Positions 6,661 through 12,125 of a stretch of 12,125 nt of DNA are shown piece after piece (the first letter of the stretch is position 1; each line of letters starts with the position of its first letter). The stretch covers positions 1 to 12,125 of the forward strand of contig CAIYQF010000144.1 in the NCBI GenBank assembly GCA_903928325.1, written 5' to 3'. Source of the stretch: an uncultured beta proteobacterium (lineage in GTDB: Bacteria > Pseudomonadota > Gammaproteobacteria > Burkholderiales > Burkholderiaceae_C). The notes beneath the pieces were generated by a model. That model was not told the DNA's origin, did not search any database, and worked only from the letters and a program-made list of their open reading frames with translations. The position numbers and the translations under genes are program-made.

Positions 6661-7509
6661 ATGAAACTTCTACGCTACGGCCCCGCAGGCCATGAAAAAG
6701 CAGGCGCCCTGGGCACCGACGGCCACGTGCGCGACCTGTCCATGCTGTTTTCCGATGTGGACGCCGCGCACCTGTCGCCCCGCACTTTGGCCGCCCTGCG
6801 CGCGCTGAATATAGACGCGCTGCCGGTGGTGGACGGCACGCCGCGCCTGGGCTGCCCGGTGGCCGGCATCGGAAAAATCGTCTGCGTGGGGCTGAACTAC
6901 GCCGACCACGCCAAGGAGAGCGGCATGGAGCCGCCCAAAGAGCCGGTGTTGTTTCTTAAAGCGACCAGCTCGATTACCGGCCCCAATGACCCGGTGACGA
7001 TTCCGCGCGGCTCGGTCAAAACCGACTGGGAGGTGGAACTCGGCGTGGTCATCGGCAGCAAAGCCAGCTATGTTTCTGAGGCCGACGCCATGGCGCACGT
7101 GGCTGGTTTTGTGCTGGTCAACGACTTGTCGGAGCGCGAGTTTCAGTTGGAGCGCGGCGGACAGTGGGACAAGGGCAAGGGTTGCGATACCTTCTCTCCC
7201 ATCGGCCCCTGGCTGGTCACGCCCGACGAACTCGGCGATGTGCACGCCCTGAGCCTGTGGCTAGACGTCAATGGCCGCCGGGTGCAAAACGGCAGCACCA
7301 GCAACCTGATTTTTGGCATCCCCAAGCTCATCAGTTACATCAGCCAGTTCATGACCCTGCACCCCGGCGACCTGATCAGCACCGGCACCCCGGCCGGCGT
7401 GGGCCTGGGGCAAAAACCCAGCCCTTGGTACCTGAAGGTGGGTGACCAAATGCGCCTGGGTATCCAAGGTTTGGGCGAACAAACCCAAACCTGCGTCCCC
7501 GCCCCCTGA
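6661..7509 (+). CDS. Fumarylacetoacetate hydrolase (FAH) family protein
   Basis: A 282-residue cytoplasmic metal-dependent enzyme. A small N-terminal domain (about 1-65) precedes the FAH fold. The core opens with KIVCVGLNYADHAKE (72-86) and FLKATSSITGPND (98-110). Metal ligands are expected at E124 and E126 (DWEVELGVVIG) and D155 (VNDLSERE). The K171/K173 stretch KGKGCDTFSPIGPW and the closing STGTPAGVGLG (240-250) are typical. Members cleave or isomerise 2-oxo or acyl-pyruvate-type compounds from aromatic, sugar-acid or ureide breakdown; the exact substrate cannot be read from sequence. It resembles proteins often labelled ureidoglycolate lyase or 2-hydroxyhepta-2,4-diene-dioate isomerase. 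It starts 53 nt after dctR with AAAGG (6649-6653) seven bases before the ATG, and overlaps the next gene by one base. Confidence 0.93.
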   Translation: MKLLRYGPAGHEKAGALGTDGHVRDLSMLFSDVDAAHLSPRTLAALRALNIDALPVVDGTPRLGCPVAGIGKIVCVGLNYADHAKESGMEPPKEPVLFLKATSSITGPNDPVTIPRGSVKTDWEVELGVVIGSKASYVSEADAMAHVAGFVLVNDLSEREFQLERGGQWDKGKGCDTFSPIGPWLVTPDELGDVHALSLWLDVNGRRVQNGSTSNLIFGIPKLISYISQFMTLHPGDLISTGTPAGVGLGQKPSPWYLKVGDQMRLGIQGLGEQTQTCVPAP

Positions 7510-8078
7510 TGGACCGGCCAACGCAACTTGGCGCCGCCTCGGTTGCAGCCACTGTGGCCGAGCGGGTTGCCGCCCCAGTCGCCGTGTACTGGGACTTTGA
7601 GAACCTGCACGCCCGCCTGGTGGAAGACCGCCAGGGTGACGGCGCCTACAACACGCCCGACGGCCGCTTCAAGGCGCAAGAGCCGCTGGTGCAGGTGCAA
7701 AAACTCTCGGACTTTGTCGCCACCCTGGGGCCGATTGCCATCCACCGCGCCTATTGCAACTGGCAGTATTTCGGCCGCTACCGCGAAGCCCTGCTGGGCG
7801 CATCCATCGACCTCGTGCAACTGTTCCCACCCGGCGCATCCGCCAAAAATGGCGCCGACATTCGCCTGTGCCTGGACGCCCAGGAAGACAGCGCCCGCTT
7901 TGCGCACATTGCCCAGTTCGTCATCATTGGCGGCGACAGCGACTTCATGCCGCTGGCGCAAAAGCTCCAAGCTTCTGGTCGCCGCGTGGTCGGTGTTGGC
8001 GCCCGCAAGTCGACCAACCGCTATTGGGCGGGGTGTTGCGATGCGTTTTATTACTACGAGGATCTGGTGGCGCTCTGA
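7509..8078 (+). CDS. NYN (PIN-like nuclease fold) domain protein
   Basis: A 189-residue protein that is almost only a NYN domain, a PIN-like fold found in RNA-processing nucleases. The acidic motifs are in place: VYWDFENLHA (27-36, D29 and N32), KNGADIRLCLDA (113-124, D117 and D123) and FVIIGGDSDFMPLA (137-150, D143 and D145). AYCNWQYFGRYREALL (81-96) and VGVGARKSTNRYWAGC (161-176) are typical of the LabA-like branch. As I recall, many proteobacterial relatives carry an extra C-terminal OST-HTH/LOTUS domain; this one stops right after the NYN core and no remnant is visible downstream. The ATG (7509-7511) shares its A with the TGA of the preceding gene, and no Shine-Dalgarno is visible, so translation is probably coupled. 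RNase activity is a family inference; the target is unknown. Confidence 0.9.
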   Translation: MDRPTQLGAASVAATVAERVAAPVAVYWDFENLHARLVEDRQGDGAYNTPDGRFKAQEPLVQVQKLSDFVATLGPIAIHRAYCNWQYFGRYREALLGASIDLVQLFPPGASAKNGADIRLCLDAQEDSARFAHIAQFVIIGGDSDFMPLAQKLQASGRRVVGVGARKSTNRYWAGCCDAFYYYEDLVAL

Positions 8079-8164
8079 GTGCTGCTTTTTTCGTCTGCGT
8101 TGGAGCCGCGCCAAGTAGCAAAGTTACATCCGCATTGCGGCTTTTCTTCCCACTCTCCCCCCAA

Positions 8165-8193
8165 CCCCCTCTCGCCCAGCGGGCGAGAGGGGG
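8165..8193. repeat. Hairpin 1: 13-bp perfect stem, 3-nt loop
   Basis: Bases 8165-8177 (CCCCCTCTCGCCC) pair perfectly with 8181-8193 around the loop AGC. No T-run follows on either strand, so it is not a canonical intrinsic terminator, but the stem is very stable. It is the left-arm hairpin of the palindromic element. Confidence 0.8.
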
Positions 8194-8351
8194 AGCGAAC
8201 AGCCACATTTGGTTTCGTCGCTCCGGCTAGCCTTCTACCGGCGGAACACCCCAAAGCCCAGTCCTGGGAAAATACGTCGCCCGCCAACTTTCCAAAGCAG
8301 CGGCCAGTGGTGCCCTAGCCGAAGCGTAGTAACCAAATGTGGCTGTTAGCT

Positions 8352-8384
8352 CCCCCTTTCTACCCCGCCGGGGTGGAAAGGGGG
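8352..8384. repeat. Hairpin 2: 15-bp stem with one G-T pair, 3-nt loop
   Basis: Bases 8352-8366 (CCCCCTTTCTACCCC) pair with 8370-8384 around the loop GCC, with one T-G wobble (8361/8375). It is the right-arm counterpart of hairpin 1. The two stems share their outer CCCCCT but differ inside, so each keeps base pairing despite sequence divergence. Confidence 0.8.
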
Positions 8385-8454
8385 CTGGGGGGATAGGGGG
8401 GGTAAGCGAACAAACTTTGATGACCGGGATACTGAGAAACATGAAAGCCGACAG

Positions 8455-9414
8455 TTACTTGGCTAGTCCACCATCCAAGCTAGCCACCCACGCATCAATC
8501 ACCGCCACATCGTTCACAGCCTTGAGCGCGTCATACGCAACTTGGGCCTGCGGATAGTGGCGACGCAAGAAATTGAGCCATTGCTTAAGCCGCCCAGCCT
8601 GCTGGCGCCGCTCCAAAGTGCCGCGCACCAGGTGCCAGAAGTCGGCGATGTGCGTGTGCAAGCTGTGCCATTCAACGCACTGCGCGGGCGCGCCACCCGC
8701 GCGGGCAATAGCGTGGGCCAGGCCCGGAAAGCTGACGATGCCGCGCCCCAGCATCAGCGTGTGGCAGCCTGACTCGGCGCGGCAGGCCAGCGCGTCTTGC
8801 ACGTTCCAGATCTCGCCGTTCGCCACCAGCGGCGTGTGCACCACAGCGGCAATGTCGGCGATGCGGCCCCAGTAGGCGGGTGGGCGGTAGGCGTCGGCCC
8901 GGGTGCGGGCGTGGACCACGATTTCACCCGCGCCCCCGGCCTCTAGCGCCAGCGCGCATTCTTCGGCGCGGCGGTCGTCGTGAAAGCCCAGGCGCATCTT
9001 GGCCGACACCACCTGGTGCGCGGGCACGGCGCGGCGCACGGCGGACACGATTTGGTACAGCAGCTCCGGGTCTTCCAGCAGCGCTGCGCCGCCGCCATGG
9101 CGGTTGACCACCTTGGCCGGGCAGCCGAAGTTGAGGTCCACGCCGTCGGCGCCCAAACCGGCCACGCGCGCCGCGTTGTCGGCCAGGCATGCGGGGTCGG
9201 ACCCCAATAACTGGGGCCGCACCGGCACGCCCGCCAGGGTGCAGCCACCGGTTAGCAGCTCAGGCACCACGCGCACAAAAGCGCGCTCGGGCAGCAAGGT
9301 GTTGGTAATGCGAATGAACTCGGAGACACAGCGGTCAATGCCGCCCACGCGGGTCAGAACGTCGCGCAGCACAAAGTCCAGCAGGCCCTCCATCGGGGCT
9401 AAGACGATTGCCAT
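8455..9414 (-). CDS. dusC: tRNA-dihydrouridine synthase, DusC type (tRNA U16)
   Basis: A 319-residue FMN enzyme that reduces uridine to dihydrouridine in the tRNA D-loop. It opens with the flavin-binding LAPMEGLLDFVLRDVLT (5-21). The catalytic cysteine is C98 in DLNFGCPAK. K139 lies in VSAKMRLG, H168 in IVVHARTR, and the FMN phosphate site is formed by VANGEIWN (197-204) and MLGRGIVSFP (221-230). The short N-terminus (MAIVLAPMEG) and the NFGCPAK form point to DusC rather than DusA or DusB; the length is close to E. coli DusC (about 315). It follows hemH by 31 nt on the same strand and may be co-transcribed with it. Position specificity (U16) is by subfamily. Confidence 0.92.
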   Translation of the reverse strand: MAIVLAPMEGLLDFVLRDVLTRVGGIDRCVSEFIRITNTLLPERAFVRVVPELLTGGCTLAGVPVRPQLLGSDPACLADNAARVAGLGADGVDLNFGCPAKVVNRHGGGAALLEDPELLYQIVSAVRRAVPAHQVVSAKMRLGFHDDRRAEECALALEAGGAGEIVVHARTRADAYRPPAYWGRIADIAAVVHTPLVANGEIWNVQDALACRAESGCHTLMLGRGIVSFPGLAHAIARAGGAPAQCVEWHSLHTHIADFWHLVRGTLERRQQAGRLKQWLNFLRRHYPQAQVAYDALKAVNDVAVIDAWVASLDGGLAK

Positions 9415-9445
9415 CAGGCGATGTTTTGCGAATGGCGTCCGTGGC

Positions 9446-10537
9446 TTACTGCTTGGCGCCCAAGGCCAGGGCTGCGGCGCGTGAGGCCGCGAGGGTACGC
9501 GGGTCGGCCAGCTCCTGGGTATTCCAGCCGCCCAGGTGCTGCTGCGCCACCGTGCCCAACGCGGTAATGCCCGCCGGGTCGTCGTTCAGGCAGGGGATGT
9601 AGCTAAATTCCTTGCCGCCAGCGTGCAAAAAGGCTTCGCGGGCTTCCATGTTGATCTCTTCCAGCGTTTCCAGGCAGTCGCTGGTAAAGCCGGGGCAAAT
9701 CACGTCCACCCGCTTCACGCCCGACTGGGCCATGGCGATCAGCGTGGGTTCGGTATAGGGCTCTAACCACTTGGCGCGGCCCAGGCGGCTTTGGAAGGTG
9801 ACCTTGTACTGGTCTCTGGCCAGGCCCAGCGCATCGGCCAATAGGCGCGCGGTCTTGAAACACTCGCAGTGGTACTGGTCGCCCAGCGCCAGGGTGCGCT
9901 CGGGCACGCCGTGAAAGCTCATCACCAGCACGTCCGGGCGGGTTTGGCCCAGCCAGTGCTTGCGCACGCTGGCCGCCAGCGCGGCAATATAGGCCGGGTG
10001 GTCGTGGTAGTGGTTGACAAAACGCAGCTCTGGGATGCTGCGGGTGCGGCTGGCCCAGGTGTAGACGGCGTCAAACAGGCTGGCGGTGGTGGTGGCGGAA
10101 TACTGCGGGTAGGCGGGCAGCACCAGCACGCGGGTCACGCCTTCGGCCTTCAGTGCGTCCAGTTGCGAGGGGATAGACGTGCTGCCATAGCGCATGGCCC
10201 AGCGCACCACGACTTTTTCGCCTTGCTCGCCCAACCAACCTTGCATGAGTTTGGCCTGTTTTTCCGTGCCAATTTTCAGCGGCGAACCATCGGGCGTCCA
10301 GATGCTGGCGTATTTGGCCGCCGACTTGGCCGGGCGAAAGCGCAAGATGATGCCGTGCAAGATCAGCAGCCACAGCAGGCGCGGTATCTCGACCACCCGC
10401 TGGTCGCTCAAAAACTCGGCCAGGTAGCGGCGCACGGCCGGTGCGGTGGGGGCGTCGGGCGTGCCCAGGTTGCAGTACAGCACCGCAGTGCGCGGCGTCT
10501 GGCCATGGGTGAAGGGGGGTTCTTTGGAAAACGGCAT
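9446..10537 (-). CDS. hemH: Ferrochelatase
   Basis: A 363-residue enzyme that inserts Fe2+ into protoporphyrin IX, the last step of protoheme synthesis. Conserved parts are YCNLGTPDAP (21-30), VRRYLAEFLSDQRVVEIP (35-52), VRWAMRYGSTSI (111-122), LPAYPQYSATTTAS (140-153), the ferrochelatase signature around MSFHGVPERT (206-215) with the catalytic H209, FQSRLG (248-253), and CPGFTSDCLETLEEI (281-295) with the acidic E290. The length is normal for proteobacterial HemH. The N-terminus reads MPFSKEPPFTHGQTPRTAVLYC, a short lead into the domain. The ATG (10535-10537) is only 19 bp from the divergent HAD gene start. dusC follows 31 nt downstream. Confidence 0.97.
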   Translation of the reverse strand: MPFSKEPPFTHGQTPRTAVLYCNLGTPDAPTAPAVRRYLAEFLSDQRVVEIPRLLWLLILHGIILRFRPAKSAAKYASIWTPDGSPLKIGTEKQAKLMQGWLGEQGEKVVVRWAMRYGSTSIPSQLDALKAEGVTRVLVLPAYPQYSATTTASLFDAVYTWASRTRSIPELRFVNHYHDHPAYIAALAASVRKHWLGQTRPDVLVMSFHGVPERTLALGDQYHCECFKTARLLADALGLARDQYKVTFQSRLGRAKWLEPYTEPTLIAMAQSGVKRVDVICPGFTSDCLETLEEINMEAREAFLHAGGKEFSYIPCLNDDPAGITALGTVAQQHLGGWNTQELADPRTLAASRAAALALGAKQ

Positions 10538-10556
10538 GCGCTATTCTCGCCGACCT
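10538..10556. promoter_or_regulatory. 19-bp gap between divergent hemH and HAD starts
   Basis: Both promoters must overlap coding sequence. On the plus strand TATTCT (10542-10547) looks like a -10 box about 10 bases before the HAD ATG, with TTCTTT (10520-10525) at the right distance for a poor -35. If used, it would give a nearly leaderless HAD transcript. This is weak, positional evidence only. Confidence 0.3.
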
Positions 10557-11258
10557 ATGCTCAATGTTTCCAAAATCAAAGCCATCACCCTGGACCTGGA
10601 CGACACGCTGTGGCCGGTGGAGCCCACCATCGTCCGCGCCGAACAGGCCTTGGCCGACTGGCTGGCCCAGCACGCGCCGTCCACGTTCACCTTGCTAAGT
10701 GACAGCGCCACGCGCAGCCAGTTGCGCAAAGCGGTGAATGCGGCGCACCCCGAGGTGGCCCACGACTTCAGCGCCCTGCGCCGCGCCTACTTGCACCGCG
10801 CACTCACGCACGCTGGCGACGACCCGGCGCTGGCCCACCCGGCGTTTGAGGTGTTTTTTGCCGAGCGCCAGCGGGTGGATTTGTACCCGGACGCGCTGGC
10901 TGCGTTGGCCGCGCTGGCCACCCGGTTTCCGGTGGTGGCAGTGTCCAACGGCAACGCCGACGTGCACCGGGTTGGCCTGGGTGCCTATTTCGTAGGCAGC
11001 GTCAGCGCCCAGTCGGCGGGCGTGGCCAAGCCCCATATCGATATTTTTCATGCCGCAGCGCGCTCGGTGGAATGCGCGCCCGACGAGGTGCTGCACGTGG
11101 GCGACGACGCGCATCTGGATGTGCTCGGCGCGCTGGAAGCGGGTATGCAAGCGGCGTGGATTAACCGCGATGCCAAGGTGTGGAGCCATGTCCAAAACCC
11201 GCACTTATCTATTGAGGATATGGCCCAACTGTGCGCAGCACTGGGCCTGCGGGACTAG
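10557..11258 (+). CDS. HAD-superfamily hydrolase (subfamily IA, phosphatase-like)
   Basis: A 233-residue cytoplasmic hydrolase. Motif I TLDLDDTLWP (11-20) gives the nucleophile D13 and the acid/base D15. An alpha-helical cap (about 20-105) follows, then motif II VAVSNGNADV (127-136, S130), motif III lysine K158 in GVAKPHIDIF, and motif IV HVGDDAHLD (180-188, D183/D184). This is the full catalytic set of subfamily IA, which includes small-metabolite phosphatases and haloacid dehalogenases. The substrate is not evident. The start at 10557 is chosen because related proteins begin just before motif I; in-frame ATGs at 10536 and 10446 would run into or across hemH. No clear Shine-Dalgarno is seen before 10557, so the mRNA may have a very short leader. 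It ends 10 bp from the convergent hpnE stop. Confidence 0.9.
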   Translation: MLNVSKIKAITLDLDDTLWPVEPTIVRAEQALADWLAQHAPSTFTLLSDSATRSQLRKAVNAAHPEVAHDFSALRRAYLHRALTHAGDDPALAHPAFEVFFAERQRVDLYPDALAALAALATRFPVVAVSNGNADVHRVGLGAYFVGSVSAQSAGVAKPHIDIFHAAARSVECAPDEVLHVGDDAHLDVLGALEAGMQAAWINRDAKVWSHVQNPHLSIEDMAQLCAALGLRD

Positions 11259-11268
11259 CGCCGCAGCC

Positions 11269-12125
11269 TTAGGATTTCCAGGAAAACCCGTCGGCCTCGC
11301 TTAGCGCCAGCGCAGCCATCATGCCGCTGCGAACAGCGCCTTCGAGCGTGGCGGGGTAGGGCGCATACAGGTAGTCGCCACAGGCCAGCAGCCCCGGCGC
11401 CACGCGTTGCGGAGCTCGGCGCAGGCCCGCCGTGCAGGAAAATGTGGCGCGCTTTTCCACGATGGTTTGCACCGGCGTGAGCGGTTGCCCTTGCAGGTAG
11501 TCGGCAAGCTCGCGGTTGCCCTGCGCCAGTACCTGGTCTTGCAGCATGTCGCATGTGCCAGTGCAGGCGCTCACGACAAAGGCCAGCAGGCCCTTGGGCC
11601 CGCCGAGCTGGCCCCGGTCAAACACACATTGCGCCGGCGCCAACGGGCTGCTGCGCAAGGCCAGCAGGGGCTGGGGAAGCGTGAGGCCCGGGGCATGAGC
11701 GTAGACGGTGGCAATGGCTTGGTATTTCAAGGATTGGGCCACGCGCAGCCAGCGCTGCAGGTAAATCGACAGGTTTTTGGGCGCCTGTGGGGCGTAGTTG
11801 CCAAACGCTTGCACTGCATGCTGCGCCCCAGTGGCCCAAATGACGGCGTCGAAATCGCCGTTGGCCACGCGCCAGCGGCCCGCATTCCACTGCGGCGCTT
11901 GGGCGCGGCAGGCCGTGCGCAGGTTGGCACCGCGCATTTCCAGCCAATGGGCCGCTGCTTTGGGGAAAAGGCTTGACAAGTCGACACGCGGCAGCAACAG
12001 GTCTGAGCTGGCCAGCGCCGGCCACGCAGGGTTGGCGTCGGCGGGGCGCGCCACCAGGGCGTCGTGCAAGACCGTGAGGAAAACCTGGCCGCTGGCTTGC
12101 TGGGGCGGCGTATTGAGTGCCGAAA
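11269..12125 (-). CDS. hpnE: Hydroxysqualene dehydroxylase HpnE (FAD-dependent), partial at the 5' end
   Basis: About 285 residues of the C-terminal part; the N-terminus with the FAD GxGxxG motif lies beyond the right edge. The frame is open to the edge: residues coded upstream of 12069 (ALNTPPQQASGQVFLTVL) continue the protein, so no start should be placed inside the window. HpnE-like features are the LNTPPxQAS stretch, SDLLLPRVDLSSLFP, VIWATGAQHAV and the C-terminal FAD-contact region GLLACGDYLYAPYPATLEGAVRSG. Known role: HpnE reduces hydroxysqualene to squalene in the HpnCDE route to hopanoids. Other flavin amine-oxidase/phytoene-desaturase relatives are the main alternative. hpnC/hpnD would be expected further right on the same strand. 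It is convergent with the HAD gene. Confidence 0.87.
   Translation of the reverse strand, partial: SALNTPPQQASGQVFLTVLHDALVARPADANPAWPALASSDLLLPRVDLSSLFPKAAAHWLEMRGANLRTACRAQAPQWNAGRWRVANGDFDAVIWATGAQHAVQAFGNYAPQAPKNLSIYLQRWLRVAQSLKYQAIATVYAHAPGLTLPQPLLALRSSPLAPAQCVFDRGQLGGPKGLLAFVVSACTGTCDMLQDQVLAQGNRELADYLQGQPLTPVQTIVEKRATFSCTAGLRRAPQRVAPGLLACGDYLYAPYPATLEGAVRSGMMAALALSEADGFSWKS

Larger units (their letters stand above)
8153..8395. repeat. Large palindromic element: two inverted REP-like copies around a unique core
   Basis: The outer arms face each other. Bases 8189-8230 match the reverse complement of 8315-8356 at 37 of 42 positions, with a perfect 17-bp block (8198-8214 against 8331-8347). 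Outside this, each arm has a strong C/G-rich hairpin (8165-8193 and 8352-8384), and outside the hairpins a CCCCCCAACCCCCT-like string (left) pairs with its complement (right). The core, 8231-8314, is mostly unmatched. The arrangement resembles a pair of inverted REP units (BIME-like) or a small non-autonomous MITE-like element. No target-site duplication or transposase is visible. Its position between convergent genes is typical of such elements, and it may also end transcription from both sides. Confidence 0.75.
8079..8454. other. 376-bp non-coding region between convergent genes
   Basis: This lies between the ends of the NYN gene (+) and dusC (-). The middle is an inverted-repeat element with two hairpins (8153-8395). 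The left part, 8079-8152, holds only a tiny CCGCATTGCGG palindrome (8130-8140) followed by a T-rich stretch, a weak candidate terminator for the NYN gene. The right part, 8396-8454, shows nothing I can name. Open frames here are short and are composed of the translated repeat. Confidence 0.8.

Noticed and set aside
8054..8442. Small open frames across the 8079-8454 intergenic region, on both strands
   Set aside because: The translations (for example GERTATFGF on one strand and GELTATFGY on the other) are just the inverted repeat read twice. There is no ribosome binding site and no known family.
10446..10556. Upstream in-frame extension of the HAD protein (starts at 10446 or 10536)
   Set aside because: The extra residues overlap the hemH coding sequence on the other strand and lie outside the HAD fold. 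Family members begin just before motif I.

Overview
The window looks like a chromosomal segment of a betaproteobacterium, most likely Comamonadaceae (Rhodoferax/Polaromonas-like). The G+C is high. The gene set (a DctPQM TRAP transporter with a DctS/DctR two-component system, ferrochelatase, a DusC-type enzyme, HpnE of hopanoid synthesis) and the protein sequences resemble that family. This placement comes from recognising the proteins, not from a database search. Nothing indicates a phage, plasmid, IS element, CRISPR array or RNA gene.

Layout from left to right. (1) 1-421 (-): N-terminal part of 3,4-dihydroxy-2-butanone-4-phosphate synthase (RibB/RibBA), running off the left edge. (2) 531-935 (-): Hsp15-like S4 RNA-binding protein. 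(3) 961-3861 (-): the TRAP operon dctP-dctQ-dctM, with a 13-nt gap between dctP and dctQ and an ATGA overlap between dctQ and dctM. The S4 gene follows 25 nt later and could be its last member. (4) 3862-4010: a 149-bp divergent control region with two palindromes. (5) 4011-6607 (+): sensor kinase dctS and response regulator dctR, ATGA-coupled. (6) 6661-8078 (+): a fumarylacetoacetate-hydrolase-family enzyme, then a NYN/PIN-like nuclease-fold protein whose start codon overlaps the previous stop by one base. (7) 8079-8454: the only long non-coding stretch, between convergent genes, holding a roughly 240-bp inverted-repeat element with a strong hairpin in each arm. (8) 8455-10537 (-): ferrochelatase hemH followed by dusC. 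(9) 10557-11258 (+): a HAD-family phosphatase, divergent from hemH with only 19 bp between the starts. (10) 11269-12125 (-): C-terminal two thirds or so of hydroxysqualene dehydroxylase HpnE, running off the right edge.

How the genes work together: the clear system is the C4-dicarboxylate uptake module. DctP binds substrate in the periplasm and DctQ/DctM move it across the inner membrane. DctS (periplasmic sensor, PAS, histidine kinase) and DctR (REC plus LuxR-type HTH) should control the divergent operon. This is the arrangement known from Rhodobacter capsulatus dctPQM/dctSR, not the sigma-54 DctB/DctD system. The rest is housekeeping: flavin, heme, tRNA modification, hopanoid and phosphatase genes. 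I found no convincing new multi-gene system. The items most worth a second look are the palindromic element at 8153-8395, the FAH/NYN gene pair and the dctP/dctS operator candidates.
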